Shown: positions 9,579-19,260 of the stretch, in pieces
Layout of the letters: every line of letters begins with the position of its first letter
How positions within the stretch are numbered: position 1 is the first letter of the stretch
Source: Flavipsychrobacter stenotrophus
GTDB lineage: Bacteria; Bacteroidota; Bacteroidia; Chitinophagales; Chitinophagaceae
Direction of reading: 5' to 3'
Length of the DNA: 64,000 bases
Assembly: GCF_002954265.1 (NCBI RefSeq)
Contig: NZ_PPSL01000003.1
Span: forward strand, 310,001 to 374,000
The notes under the pieces: model-generated
Database searches by the model: none
What the model was told of the DNA's origin: nothing
The model's input: only the letters and a program-made list of their open reading frames with translations
Position numbers and translations under genes: made by a program

Positions 9579-10628
9579 ATGGTAGTCTACGACGTCCTTT
9601 CTCGTTTCCCGTTACTTAAGAAAAGCTATACTTTTAAATTTCTCTCCGTCGCCTTTCTTGGTGTGCATGTGCCTTTGATAGGCATCTGCATTTATTTCGC
9701 TTTATCCGGCACCCGCGCTGATCCGTTTACTATCATTGTTTTTATTCTGGGCCTCACACTTGCGTCAACAGCCTTTACGCTTATAGTGCTCAATAAGTTA
9801 TTAGATCCGCTAAAGCTGGGTAAAACATCTTTGGATATATACCTCAAAGAGAGAAGAATGCCCGAATTGCCTGTACACTATGAAGATGAAGCAGGTATAT
9901 TACTGGCTAACATCAATAAAACGGTCGAAAAGTTGGATGGGTTGGTCATGGAAAAGACGGGGGTGATCGACCTGCTGTCGCATGACCTGAGAAGCCCTTT
10001 GGCACGTATCATAGGGTTGTCGCAGGTGCAGAAAATAGACCATAAAGCGGGGCCGGATACACTATATGCTGATGAGATAATAGGTGAATGTAATCATGCT
10101 CTTGCACTGCTTACAGATGTACTTAATCTGCTCAAGCATGAAGAGTTGGCGAACAGGAATATTCCTTTACAGAAAATGTTCGTGTACGAGATAATAAGTA
10201 GATCCATTGCCTCATTAGATGTTCAGTCGAAGACCAAAAATATAACCTGGAGGATAGAAATAGACCCTGCGCAACAAGCTGATCTGGAGCCCACCTTATT
10301 TACGCAGGCAATAAAGAACGTACTAACAAATGCTATCAAGTTTTCAATAGAGGGCGGTGCAATAACTATCCATTCTAAAGTATCGGGAACACTGCTGTAT
10401 GTTGCGGTAGAAGATGAAGGTATAGGCTTTGATACAAAGGACAAAGACCTCATCTTTAACCGGTTTACCAAATCGGGCAGAACAGGTACTATGGGCGAGA
10501 GCTCTACAGGGCTGGGGCTTTATCTCAGCAAAAAGATTGCCCAACGTCATGGCGGAGAGCTGATAGCAGAAAGTGGCGGCACAGATCTTGGTGCCACCTT
10601 TACTTTTATACTACCTTATACTGATTAA
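9579..10628 (+). CDS. sensor histidine kinase
   Basis: A 349-residue membrane histidine kinase. Two hydrophobic helices (about 21-42 and 50-72) with almost no loop between them leave no periplasmic sensor, so the signal is probably sensed in or near the membrane. The HisKA dimerisation helix has the phospho-accepting His135 in LLSHDLRSPLARI. The HATPase domain has an N-box (NVLTNAIKFS), G1 (DEGIGFD) and G2 (STGLGLYLSKKI). No response regulator gene is adjacent, so the partner is elsewhere. The stop is 2 bases from the end of the convergent nucleotidyltransferase gene. Confidence 0.9.
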   Translation: MVVYDVLSRFPLLKKSYTFKFLSVAFLGVHVPLIGICIYFALSGTRADPFTIIVFILGLTLASTAFTLIVLNKLLDPLKLGKTSLDIYLKERRMPELPVHYEDEAGILLANINKTVEKLDGLVMEKTGVIDLLSHDLRSPLARIIGLSQVQKIDHKAGPDTLYADEIIGECNHALALLTDVLNLLKHEELANRNIPLQKMFVYEIISRSIASLDVQSKTKNITWRIEIDPAQQADLEPTLFTQAIKNVLTNAIKFSIEGGAITIHSKVSGTLLYVAVEDEGIGFDTKDKDLIFNRFTKSGRTGTMGESSTGLGLYLSKKIAQRHGGELIAESGGTDLGATFTFILPYTD

Positions 10629-10630
10629 TT

Positions 10631-11629
10631 TTAGGCCAGGTCTATTTCGGTATTATCGCCAATATTCAGGCTTTGACTAAGGCCTCGCACATAGGCGTCA
10701 CTGCCTATAATGCTGGAGTTAAGCACCACGTGATGCAACTCCGCAAACGAACCTATGATCGAGTCCTTTACAATTGAAGATTCTATCTTGGTGTTCTCGC
10801 CTATAGTTACATTGGGCCCGATAATTGAGTTTCTTATATCGCAGCCCTCAGCAATATTTACCGGGTGTATAACTACGGTGTTGTTGTAAGTTTCCAGTTT
10901 TCTTGTGCGTTGCTCATCTTCCATCTGTTTTAGCAGTATGGCGTTGGTGGAGAGTAAGGTCTCTTTCTTGCCGCAATCGAACCAGTTGTTGACCCTGAAG
11001 GCATGAAGTACTATGCCATCTTCCTGCATATGCTGCAGGGCGCTGGTAAGGTGGTATTCGCCATTCTCGTCTGCTGCGTCATTAAGGTGCCTGTTAAGGG
11101 CTTCATACATGGCGGCGGTTTCCTTAATATAGTAGATGCCTACCATTGCCATGTTAGACTTAGGGATCAGCGGCTTTTCCACCATGCGGATCACATTGTC
11201 CTTATCATTAAGCTCTGCAACACCAAAGCGGCGTGGGTCGTCAACTTTGCGAACACCTATCTGTGAAACAGGGCTATTCAATACTTCCTTTACGTTGTAG
11301 TCACATACAGTATCACCCAACACTATCATTACTTCATCGTCACCAACAGCATCTCGGGTGAGCCATATGGCATGCCCGGTACCTCTGCGGTCGTTTTGTG
11401 TAACAAATGTATGTTTAAGGTGGGGGTATCTTTTATCTATATAGCGCTGTATCTTCTCGCCAAGGTAGCCGATAACAAATACAAATTCGGTAACACCGGC
11501 GTCTATCAACTGGTCTACAATGACACCGAGAATAGTTTTGCCGGCAATAGGGATGAGCGCTTTAGGCTGTGTATATGTTAGTGGGCGTAATTTAGTGCCC
11601 GCACCTGCAACAGGAATGATTGCTTTCAC
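10631..11629 (-). CDS. sugar-phosphate nucleotidyltransferase (RmlA/GlmU-like)
   Basis: A 332-residue enzyme of the nucleotidyl transferase family. It should join an NTP to a sugar-1-phosphate to give an activated sugar for envelope polysaccharide. The N-terminus carries the nucleotide loop (AGAGTKLRPLT, then QPKALIPI); Lys replaces the more common Arg in GxGTRL. The C-terminal quarter (about 255-325) is a left-handed beta-helix with hexapeptide repeats (NSIIGPNVTIGENT, SIIGSFAELH). The exact sugar and NTP cannot be told from sequence. The start codon is GTG. It converges on the histidine kinase with only 2 bases between stops. Confidence 0.85.
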   Translation of the reverse strand: MKAIIPVAGAGTKLRPLTYTQPKALIPIAGKTILGVIVDQLIDAGVTEFVFVIGYLGEKIQRYIDKRYPHLKHTFVTQNDRRGTGHAIWLTRDAVGDDEVMIVLGDTVCDYNVKEVLNSPVSQIGVRKVDDPRRFGVAELNDKDNVIRMVEKPLIPKSNMAMVGIYYIKETAAMYEALNRHLNDAADENGEYHLTSALQHMQEDGIVLHAFRVNNWFDCGKKETLLSTNAILLKQMEDEQRTRKLETYNNTVVIHPVNIAEGCDIRNSIIGPNVTIGENTKIESSIVKDSIIGSFAELHHVVLNSSIIGSDAYVRGLSQSLNIGDNTEIDLA

Positions 11630-11714
11630 AAATCTGGTTTGAGCGGTGAAATTACGATTAAATACCGTAACCTTACAGTAACGAAAAGTGAAAAAGTTGA
11701 GTTTCAGGCGGTTA

Positions 11715-12140
11715 CTACTTAGTTACATTGTCTTTCACCATTGCTCCGTATACTTCGTCAAAAGGCTCCCACAATTCTATCTTATTTCTTTCAGGGTCCA
11801 TGATGTGCGCAAATTTGCCATACTCGTATACCTGCATCTCACCTATCTGTTCTATACCCTCTTTTTTTAGTTCAGCAAGTAGCCACTTCAGGTTTTCAAC
11901 ACGCAGGTTCATCATAAAGTCTTTTGCAGAAGGAGCAAAGTGGGTGGTATCATTGGCAAAAGTACTCCATACAGAATAACCTCTTTTCTCAGGGTTATCT
12001 ACATGCCGCCACTCGAATGATGTGCCGTACTGGTCCGTGTTAAAACCCAGGTGTTTTTTGTGCCATGCCCGTACACTTTCCGGATTATCACATTTTATGA
12101 AGATGCCACCAATGCCGGTAACTCGTTTAGGTGAAGACAT
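11715..12140 (-). CDS. VOC family protein (glyoxalase/dioxygenase fold)
   Basis: A 141-residue single-domain-length protein with the paired beta-alpha-beta-beta-beta modules of the vicinal oxygen chelate superfamily. The first module opens VTGIGGIFIKCDNPESVRAWHKKHLG and the last strand ends EYGKFAHIMDPERNKIELWEP, the characteristic ending with the Glu metal ligand. The substrate is not predictable; relatives include glyoxalases, bleomycin-resistance proteins and dioxygenases. Confidence 0.85.
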   Translation of the reverse strand: MSSPKRVTGIGGIFIKCDNPESVRAWHKKHLGFNTDQYGTSFEWRHVDNPEKRGYSVWSTFANDTTHFAPSAKDFMMNLRVENLKWLLAELKKEGIEQIGEMQVYEYGKFAHIMDPERNKIELWEPFDEVYGAMVKDNVTK

Positions 12141-12189
12141 AGCCGTATTGTATTGGAGATAAAAGGTCTGTTATAGACTTAAAACAACA

Positions 12190-12211
12190 AAAGCCCCGGA
12201 GATCATCCGGG
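12190..12211 (-). terminator. terminator of the small secreted protein gene
   Basis: On the minus strand, stem CCCGGA / TCCGGG around a GATCA-type loop, followed by GCTTTTGTTGTTTT. It lies 34 bases after the stop of the gene at 12245-12625. The stem and loop closely resemble the terminator at 16285-16326. Confidence 0.65.
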
Positions 12212-12244
12212 ACATTTGCGATATTAAAGATTGTATTTATTTAC

Positions 12245-12625
12245 TTAGAACGTAGCAGCGAATGCAAGCAGTTTTGTGTGCAGGGCAACGCGGTTAAGTG
12301 TAAGGTCTGGCTTAAGCGCCCAGATCTCACCGTATAATGTTTGTTGAGTCTGAATGGTGGTCATATAAGAGGCAGCAATAGTTGCATTAGCGGCACCGGC
12401 AATGTTAGACTTGGTAATGCCGAGTTCAGCTAGCATCATATTGTGGATTTCTGTCCAGGTAGTTTGTGCCTGTGTCATGTTTCCTGCGCCAATATAAGTA
12501 TCCATCAGATTTACTTTAGCAGTAAAATCAGCAACAGTAACTGTTGTTTGGGCAAAAACCTTCTGAGTTGGGATTGCACAGGTGGCTGTGAGCAAGCAGC
12601 ATACAAATAAAATACGTTTCATCAC
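12245..12625 (-). CDS. small secreted alpha-helical protein, function unknown
   Basis: A 126-residue protein with a good signal peptide (KRILFVCCLLTATCA..., cleavage near VFAQ, about residue 26). The mature part is predicted to be mostly helical and rich in Ala and Thr, with little charge. No known domain is recognised. It is monocistronic, with a terminator after it; translation may start at Met1 or Met2. Confidence 0.7.
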   Translation of the reverse strand: MMKRILFVCCLLTATCAIPTQKVFAQTTVTVADFTAKVNLMDTYIGAGNMTQAQTTWTEIHNMMLAELGITKSNIAGAANATIAASYMTTIQTQQTLYGEIWALKPDLTLNRVALHTKLLAFAATF

Positions 12626-12667
12626 CTAATTTTTTATAAAGTTATACAATTATACGAAAAAAAATTG

Positions 12668-14578
12668 TTATTCACTATCTAAGACAGCAGCACCCCCCCT
12701 ATATAGTTGGGTAGAATACTTTAAAGATGGAGAAATAATTAATTTTCCGAGCCCTAAAGATGACCATTTTTCATCTACAGACCTAATTGTAGCCTCATCT
12801 GCCGCTATTATGTTGGGCCATGGCCTATCGAAATTATCCAACGCTTTGGTCTTTCGGGTGCCATCAAGCCCAAGTATATTGTTATTTGCGCCCCCGAAGA
12901 AGTGATCGCGACGAGGGTCCAGGTTGTTGCAGAAGCGCCACAGCACATCGGTAACATCATCGGCGCTTACCATTTGCTCTACATATAATATCATTTTAAT
13001 GCCTTCAACTCCATTCATTTTGCATATGGCATCGTGCACCGCTCTTACATGACCCGGGCGGTCTTTCTTTATAGACACGAAAAGTATAGGCAGGTCGTAC
13101 TTGCGGGCGAGGTTGTCATTCAGGCTGGCTAACTCTGGCAAAGCGGCAAGAATTGCCTCCTTTGAAAATGCGGTGTTTAGCTTAAATGGAACCAAAGGTT
13201 CCGTCATTTCCTCTTCCCATTTCTTAGTGCCATCTATGCACATTTTACCGCCAAAGCCTAGTTTAGAGCAGCTATGGTCAAGCACATCCATCGGCCCCTG
13301 GCTGAAGTAAACATCAGTGACCGGGTTGAGGTTGTTGAACACATATTGTGCCAGCGGCAGGTAATCGTCAATTTTTACCTTACCATCTGCCAGCACCAGT
13401 ATTTTGTTGAACATCATCTGTCCCGCACCCCACATGGCATTCATTACTTTTTGGCCCTGTCCTGCATACTCTTTATTGATAGTGGCAATAACCAGGTTGT
13501 GAAACACCCCTTCTACCGGCATATTCATATCGGTGATCTCAGGCACCATGGTCATTTTGATCGGGGCCAGGAATATACGCTCAGTTGCCTTGCCTATCCA
13601 TGCATCTTCCTGTGGAGGTATACCTACTATAGTGGCAGGATATACTGCACCTTTGCGGTGGGTGATAGCAGTAACATGGAAGCGGGGATACCAATCGGGT
13701 AAGGAGTAATAGCCCGTATGGTCACCAAACGGCCCTTCCCATATCAGTTCTTCGTCTGTATCTACATAGCCCTCTATAATAAAGTCGGCATCAGCAGGCA
13801 CTTCTATATCGGGTTGGGTAATGCACTTTACCAACTCTACCTTTTTCTTACGAAGGAATCCAGCCAGCATATACTCATCCACATTTTCCGGTAATGGGGC
13901 TGTTGCTGCGTAGGTATATACCGGATCTCCACCCAGTGCCACCGCTACAGGCATGCGCTTACCCAGTTTTTTATATTCGTTATAATGGCGGGCCGATACT
14001 TTGTGTTTGTGCCAGTGCATGCCCGTCATGTTCTTTTCAAACACCTGCATACGGTACATACCTATATTGCGGATGCCATTATTAGGGTCTTTGGTGTGAA
14101 TAGCCGGTAGGGTAATGAACGGACCACCATCTTCGGGCCAGCATTTGAGTATAGGTATTTTACTCAGATCTGGGTCGGCCATGATCACTTCCTGGCAGGC
14201 ACCCTTTCCTTTTACTACTTTTGGCATCCATGAGGCAAATTTGCCCAGCTGCGGCAGCATGGCCAGCTTCTCTAGTATGCCATTCTTTGGTGCCGACATC
14301 ATTTTGAACAGGTCTTCGATCTCATGCATTGAATCATCAAGGTGATTCACCCCTAAGGCTATACACATGCGCTTTTCGCTACCCATGCTATTAATGAGCA
14401 AAGGGAACTCAGTGCCCGTATTTTCAAATAATAATGCTTTATTTCTATCAGGTGTTTTAGATATGCGGTCGGTTATTTCCGCTATGTCCAACTCAGGATT
14501 TACATACTCCTTGATCCTTATCAATTCACCTGCCTTTTCCAGTGTATCTATGAACTCCCTTAATGATTTGTAAGCCAT
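12668..14578 (-). CDS. ubiD: UbiD family decarboxylase
   Basis: A 636-residue member of the UbiD family, which decarboxylates aromatic or unsaturated acids using prenylated FMN made by a UbiX partner (not in this window). The long Bacteroidota form is usually annotated as the decarboxylase of menaquinone synthesis. The conserved region EGPFGDHTGYYSLPDWYPRF (about 285-304) and IVGIPPQED (about 321-329) carry metal and catalytic positions. The start at 14578 (MAYKSLREFI) is preferred to an in-frame Met 33 bases upstream because a TACCTTTG box lies four bases before it. The quinone role is inferred from family and lineage. Confidence 0.9.
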   Translation of the reverse strand: MAYKSLREFIDTLEKAGELIRIKEYVNPELDIAEITDRISKTPDRNKALLFENTGTEFPLLINSMGSEKRMCIALGVNHLDDSMHEIEDLFKMMSAPKNGILEKLAMLPQLGKFASWMPKVVKGKGACQEVIMADPDLSKIPILKCWPEDGGPFITLPAIHTKDPNNGIRNIGMYRMQVFEKNMTGMHWHKHKVSARHYNEYKKLGKRMPVAVALGGDPVYTYAATAPLPENVDEYMLAGFLRKKKVELVKCITQPDIEVPADADFIIEGYVDTDEELIWEGPFGDHTGYYSLPDWYPRFHVTAITHRKGAVYPATIVGIPPQEDAWIGKATERIFLAPIKMTMVPEITDMNMPVEGVFHNLVIATINKEYAGQGQKVMNAMWGAGQMMFNKILVLADGKVKIDDYLPLAQYVFNNLNPVTDVYFSQGPMDVLDHSCSKLGFGGKMCIDGTKKWEEEMTEPLVPFKLNTAFSKEAILAALPELASLNDNLARKYDLPILFVSIKKDRPGHVRAVHDAICKMNGVEGIKMILYVEQMVSADDVTDVLWRFCNNLDPRRDHFFGGANNNILGLDGTRKTKALDNFDRPWPNIIAADEATIRSVDEKWSSLGLGKLIISPSLKYSTQLYRGGAAVLDSE

Positions 14579-14582
14579 GGCA

Positions 14583-14590
14583 CAAAGGTA
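14583..14590 (-). promoter_or_regulatory. -7 box of ubiD
   Basis: Minus-strand TACCTTTG, an exact TAnnTTTG, four bases before the ATG. This implies a leaderless or nearly leaderless transcript. Confidence 0.55.
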
Positions 14591-14682
14591 ATAAGATAAA
14601 GCCTGTAGCAATATCCACCCTTATTGTAGTTTGAAGTGCCGCTATAAGGAAAAGCAATAAAGAAGCACTTACAAACAAAATA

Positions 14683-14706
14683 TCCCGCAAGCAAACGCGT
14701 GCGGGA
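14683..14706 (-). terminator. hairpin after the MoxR gene
   Basis: Stem TCCCGCA / TGCGGGA with a 10-base centre, 36 bases past the MoxR stop, followed on the minus strand by ATATTTTG. A probable terminator with a modest T-run. Confidence 0.5.
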
Positions 14707-14742
14707 TGAGATTTTTACTTTTCACTTTTAAGTTTTTACTTA

Positions 14743-15747
14743 CTATGGTACTTCTACCACATTCAATATATCGTTCAATATCTGTTCGCTGGTGATATTC
14801 TCTGCTTCTGCCTCATAGGTAAGGCCTATACGGTGGCGCATTACATCGTGGCATACTGCACGTACATCCTCAGGTATTACGTAGCCACGACGTTTGATAA
14901 AGGCATAAGCCTTAGATGCCAGGGCCAGGTTGATACTGGCGCGTGGTGAACCACCATAGCTGATGTATGGTTTCAGCTTGGCCAGTTTATACTCTTCTGG
15001 AAAGCGGGTAGCAAAAACGATATCCAGTATGTATTGTTCTATCTTTTCGTCCATGTACACCTCACGCACCAGTTTGCGGGCTTTCAGTATATCATCGGTA
15101 GTAACCACAGGGTTTATCTTAGACATACCACCCGGGTTTATGTTGGAACGGATGATCATGCGCTCCTCTTCCTTTTTAGGATAGGTGATGATGATCTTCA
15201 GCATAAATCGGTCTACCTGCGCTTCTGGTAGTTCGTAAGTTCCTTCCTGCTCTATAGGGTTCTGCGTAGCTAATACAAGGAAGGGTTCTGCCAATGGGTA
15301 AGTATGGTCGCCTATGGTTACCTGCCGCTCCTGCATGGCTTCCAGCAGTGCGCTCTGCACTTTTGCCGGGGCACGGTTTATCTCATCGGCAAGAATGAAG
15401 TTGGAGAAAATAGGCCCCTTACGCACAGCAAAAACATGTTCCTGTGGATTGTACACCATTGTTCCCAAAACGTCGGCAGGCAGCAGGTCTGGCGTAAACT
15501 GGATACGCGCAAAACCGGCATGTATGGCAGATGCCAGCGACTTGATAGCCAGTGTTTTTGCAAGTCCCGGCACCCCTTCAAGCAATACATGGCCATTGGC
15601 CAGCAAGCCTATCATCAGGCGCTCTACCATTGTCTTCTGGCCTACAACAGCCTTGTTGAGCTCCATATTGAGCAACTCAATAAATGCACTCTGCTGGTGT
15701 ATGCGTTCGTTTAACTCTCTGATGTCTACTGAAGATGATATATCCAT
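14743..15747 (-). CDS. MoxR family AAA+ ATPase
   Basis: A 334-residue AAA+ protein of the MoxR/RavA group, which acts as a chaperone-like remodeller of partner proteins, often with DUF58 and VWA proteins. Walker A is GVPGLAKT (about 59-66), Walker B is LADEINRAP (about 119-127), and the sensor region ATQNPIEQEGTYELPEAQ is intact. A lid domain fills the C-terminal third. The usual DUF58/VWA neighbours are not here, so its partners are not indicated by context. Confidence 0.93.
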   Translation of the reverse strand: MDISSSVDIRELNERIHQQSAFIELLNMELNKAVVGQKTMVERLMIGLLANGHVLLEGVPGLAKTLAIKSLASAIHAGFARIQFTPDLLPADVLGTMVYNPQEHVFAVRKGPIFSNFILADEINRAPAKVQSALLEAMQERQVTIGDHTYPLAEPFLVLATQNPIEQEGTYELPEAQVDRFMLKIIITYPKKEEERMIIRSNINPGGMSKINPVVTTDDILKARKLVREVYMDEKIEQYILDIVFATRFPEEYKLAKLKPYISYGGSPRASINLALASKAYAFIKRRGYVIPEDVRAVCHDVMRHRIGLTYEAEAENITSEQILNDILNVVEVP

Positions 15748-15878
15748 AGTATTCTTTAAAATTCTGAACTCAAAAATATAAAACGGCTATTTTATTAAAA
15801 ACCGTCGGTAGAGAATTTAACTTTTTTTAAAAAACCATGCCTCTGCCTGCACAAAAGCAATAATAGGGTATTAAACAG

Positions 15879-15886
15879 TAATTTTG
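15879..15886 (+). promoter_or_regulatory. candidate -7 box
   Basis: TAATTTTG, an exact TAnnTTTG, 58 bases before the ATG of the small gene at 15945. No clear -33 box. Confidence 0.4.
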
Positions 15887-15944
15887 CCCTTTACCCGAAA
15901 TATATGTAGTTGCAACCGCTCCGCGGTACTAAAAACAAAAATCA

Positions 15945-16286
15945 ATGGAAAGTTTTGATATTAGGTGGATAAATACACAAATGATGCTGAGAGAGAGGTT
16001 TGGGAAACTGCCTGACCTTGAAAGCATTCTGTTCCTTATTGGTCTTAATGTATTGAATGCCCCGCTGGAGACAAAATTCAGCAAGGAGCAGAAGCAGGAT
16101 CTGATGCACATAGCAGTATGCACACTGCTGGCTCAGATAGGATATTACGAAGATGCCGGAAGGGACGAAGAGGGCTGGCCGCACTTTCACGAGATAAAGC
16201 GCCCCGATGATATGGGTGGCCTGCCGGAGCAGGAAATAGTATTGAAAGAGTGCATAATGATGTACTTCGATAAAGTAGAAAAATAA
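15945..16286 (+). CDS. conserved hypothetical protein
   Basis: A 113-residue soluble protein, no signal peptide. It is acidic and mostly helical, with a central helix (FLIGLNVLNAPLETKFSKEQ) and a short Trp/His-rich stretch (EEGWPHFHEIKRP). I do not recognise a named domain. A good start, a promoter-like box and a strong terminator make it a credible single gene. Confidence 0.75.
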   Translation: MESFDIRWINTQMMLRERFGKLPDLESILFLIGLNVLNAPLETKFSKEQKQDLMHIAVCTLLAQIGYYEDAGRDEEGWPHFHEIKRPDDMGGLPEQEIVLKECIMMYFDKVEK

Positions 16287-16326
16287 AAAAATCCCGGATG
16301 ATCAATGATCTCCCGGGATTTTTTAT
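16285..16326. terminator. bidirectional terminator
   Basis: Stem built on AAAAATCCCGG / CCGGGATTTTTT around ATGATCAATGATCTC. It lies between the stops of the convergent genes at 15945-16286 and 16343-19027 and has A/T tails on both sides. Confidence 0.85.
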
Positions 16327-16342
16327 TGAGTTGAATACTCAT

Positions 16343-19027
16343 TTATCTTATCAGCGTTACATCGCCTTTATATTCTCTTAGTTTGCCATCGGCCCGGCCA
16401 ATAACTATCATGTAGTGGAATATGCCCATGTCTTGTGCAACACCGTTAAATGTGCCATCCCAGCCCTTCTTAGGGTCTGTGTCGTTATGGTACACCAGTT
16501 CACCCCAACGGTTATAAACATTGAACATAACCAGTTTGTGGTAGCGTACATTGATGATCCTGAAGATGTCATTCAGTCCATCACCGTTTGGAGTAAAGGC
16601 AGATGGCACAAACTCTACATTGCCATCAATGGTCTGTAGTGTCACGCTTGCAGAATCACGGCAACCCCACTCATTCATAGCGTATACTACAAACGTTACA
16701 GAGTCTGTTATTACAGCTATAGGGTTGTTGATGTTGGGGTTGTCCAATGTGCCATCATTTGGTGTCCACCAGTAAATGAGTGGATATGAAGTGAGGTTTA
16801 CCGCATCAAGCTGTATATGCTCGCCATAGCCTACTATGCCACTACCGGGAGTGATACCAATGTGTGCCGGCGGACGTGGAGACAAAGTAACCATGTCGGT
16901 GCTCACACAACCGTTGGGGGACGTTATGGTTATGGTATAAGGATAGTCACCGACAATATCTGAAACAAACGTAGGTGTCAATGTGGTTTCGTTGATAAGG
17001 TAGGTAGTTGGTGTCCATGAGAGTGTGTATGGCTGTCCCGGAGGGCCTGCAACAACATCCAGCTTTATGGAGTCTCCCACGCAGAATGCGGTGTCTTTTG
17101 TACGAATGTCTACATTAGGGCTTTCTACTGTGAGGTTCACAGTATGAACCATGTCAGGGCAACCGGGATAGCTTGCTGTTACGGTGAAAACAGTTGATGC
17201 AGATATGGTTGCAATAGGGTTAATAATGTTAGCGTTGTTCACAAACCCGTTAGGTTCCCAATGATAACTGAACTCAGTATCGCCGTTGACCCTCATAGGA
17301 ATTATGCCATTGAAGCAGATAACACTATCGGGATTAAGCAGCGCGAAATCATTAGGCAGTACGTGAACGATCAAAGTGCCTGGGGCTGTACAGCCGGCAG
17401 AAACTTCTGTAACCGTTAGGCTGTAGTTTAGGTCTCCAGCTACAGTTGGTGTGACAATAGGATTGGCGGTAGTGGCACCGGTCATGTAGGTAGTCGGGTT
17501 CCAGTTGTATGAAAAACTTCCCGTAGCCGGTCCTCCCCCTATGTCAAAAACAGATGCGTGTAATATCAGTGGAACGCCCACGCATGTATTCTGTATTGTA
17601 GGGCCTACATCAACGATAAACGGATGAATAACTGTTACTCTCATAGAATCAGAAGCTGACGGACAACCTGCTCCGGTAAGAATGCCGGTCAACACGTAGG
17701 TGGTAGTATTAGTTGGCATTACGTCAACCTGCAACGTGTCGAAAGCCGTTGTGCCCAGTGGTGTCCAGGAATAAGTAAGTGATGTATCTCCCTGTCCAGT
17801 TATGTGCACACTTTGCCCCTCGCAGATAGTTGTGTCGGGGTTTACAATATGCACGTAAAAACCGTCGTAGATGTTCATTACGGCGCTGTCAATGATCACC
17901 GGGCCTGCAGCACCGCAAGTGTAAGGAGACAAGATATACAATTTGATTGTCCTTATACCGGTTGCTGGAGTAACTACCAATGGGTTGATAAAGAGCGTAG
18001 CAGATGTGCCACCGGCAGGGATAACAACACTATCGGCTATGGTGGAATAATCGACACCATTAACGGCAGTACCACCAATAGCGTAATGAATGCTGAAGTT
18101 TCCTGCCATTGGGTTGGAGATGTTGAACACAAACTGGCCCGGAAGACAACCTCTTATACAGTATTGGCCACCGGTTGTAGTATCGGCAGAATTCATACCA
18201 ACAGGGTGTACGTTGATCCCGGTAGAGGTAAGGCTACCCGCCTCAATAAATACACCTGAGTCGTAGATGTGGTCGGTGCCATCTGCAATGCCAATTTTAA
18301 GGTGATAAGTATCGCATGGCGTTACGCTGGCAATTGCCTGTAGCGTGGTAGTTAATCCATAATAAGTAATAGTAGTACCTGCCGTATTGTTTACATAATA
18401 AGGACAGTAAGGCGCTCCCGGCCCAACCAGAGAGGTACATATTGCACCGGTAGAGCAGTTTACGCTATTGATACATACAGGAATAGTAGTGCCTGGCACC
18501 AATGCGATATTAGTTGGAGAAGCAAAACCAGGGCCTGAGATGAAAAACCCAAACACATCATTGAAGCTGGAGCACGTATAACCATTATACTCTTCAGATC
18601 CGAAAACGTAGTTGAACTTTACCGTATCACCTGCCGGACGAAAATCGAATTCCAGTATACAGCGGTCGAACGTAGGTTGACCTGCGAGCGCGGTCAGTTG
18701 CGGGTCTCCACCTGCACCCGTGTTAGTTGATGCAAAAAGAGATTGGGGGCCATTCGAGCCGGGTGTGCCTGGGGCGGTAAGCACTCTGCCGGAACTAAGT
18801 ACAATGCCACTATCAAAGCTTAGTGTAGAAGGTCCCACAAAGGTGCCATTGGCAACTGTAGGGCAGGTAAGTGTTGGCGCTATTATAATAACGCCCGTTC
18901 CCACTAATTTATTAGCGAGTGCGGCGGCTGTAACCGACGGAGTGATAACCAATTGCGCAGATGATGCCAGGGGTTTTAACACTGCCGTTGATATCATCAA
19001 TGCAAAAAGAAGGTATATTTTCCTCAT
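16343..19027 (-). CDS. T9SS type B secreted protein with choice-of-anchor L domain
   Basis: A large extracellular protein of 894 residues. The signal peptide ends near SSAQ (about residue 25). A choice-of-anchor L domain follows (about 30-270), with its hallmark strands CILEFDFRPAGDTVKFNYVF and GSEEYNGYTCSSFNDVFGFF. A Calx-beta-like segment (about 275-385) and several Ig/PKD-like repeats ending in SxTV/TPTVAGD motifs make up the middle. The last 85 residues are the gliding-motility-associated C-terminal domain (PSAFTPNGDGLNDIFRI ... WGELVYHN ... WDGTFNG ... GDVTLIR), the type B signal for the type IX secretion system. A surface adhesin role is likely but inferred. Confidence 0.92.
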   Translation of the reverse strand: MRKIYLLFALMISTAVLKPLASSAQLVITPSVTAAALANKLVGTGVIIIAPTLTCPTVANGTFVGPSTLSFDSGIVLSSGRVLTAPGTPGSNGPQSLFASTNTGAGGDPQLTALAGQPTFDRCILEFDFRPAGDTVKFNYVFGSEEYNGYTCSSFNDVFGFFISGPGFASPTNIALVPGTTIPVCINSVNCSTGAICTSLVGPGAPYCPYYVNNTAGTTITYYGLTTTLQAIASVTPCDTYHLKIGIADGTDHIYDSGVFIEAGSLTSTGINVHPVGMNSADTTTGGQYCIRGCLPGQFVFNISNPMAGNFSIHYAIGGTAVNGVDYSTIADSVVIPAGGTSATLFINPLVVTPATGIRTIKLYILSPYTCGAAGPVIIDSAVMNIYDGFYVHIVNPDTTICEGQSVHITGQGDTSLTYSWTPLGTTAFDTLQVDVMPTNTTTYVLTGILTGAGCPSASDSMRVTVIHPFIVDVGPTIQNTCVGVPLILHASVFDIGGGPATGSFSYNWNPTTYMTGATTANPIVTPTVAGDLNYSLTVTEVSAGCTAPGTLIVHVLPNDFALLNPDSVICFNGIIPMRVNGDTEFSYHWEPNGFVNNANIINPIATISASTVFTVTASYPGCPDMVHTVNLTVESPNVDIRTKDTAFCVGDSIKLDVVAGPPGQPYTLSWTPTTYLINETTLTPTFVSDIVGDYPYTITITSPNGCVSTDMVTLSPRPPAHIGITPGSGIVGYGEHIQLDAVNLTSYPLIYWWTPNDGTLDNPNINNPIAVITDSVTFVVYAMNEWGCRDSASVTLQTIDGNVEFVPSAFTPNGDGLNDIFRIINVRYHKLVMFNVYNRWGELVYHNDTDPKKGWDGTFNGVAQDMGIFHYMIVIGRADGKLREYKGDVTLIR

Positions 19028-19260
19028 GATATTTTATTTATTACTGTTGAGTGTAAGGGACGAACCAGTAAAATAGTAACAATTATTTAAATAATAAAAT
19101 ATTCCACATGATTTAGGGGCGTTTTTTTAAAAAAATGCCGCTATTTATTGCTTTAGGTTAATAAAAATACTCAAATCCACATAATTGCCCTTTAACAAAA
19201 CATTAGATGTTTGCTGTGTGAACTAGCCCGTTTTTTGCATCTGTAGTTAAAAATACATTC

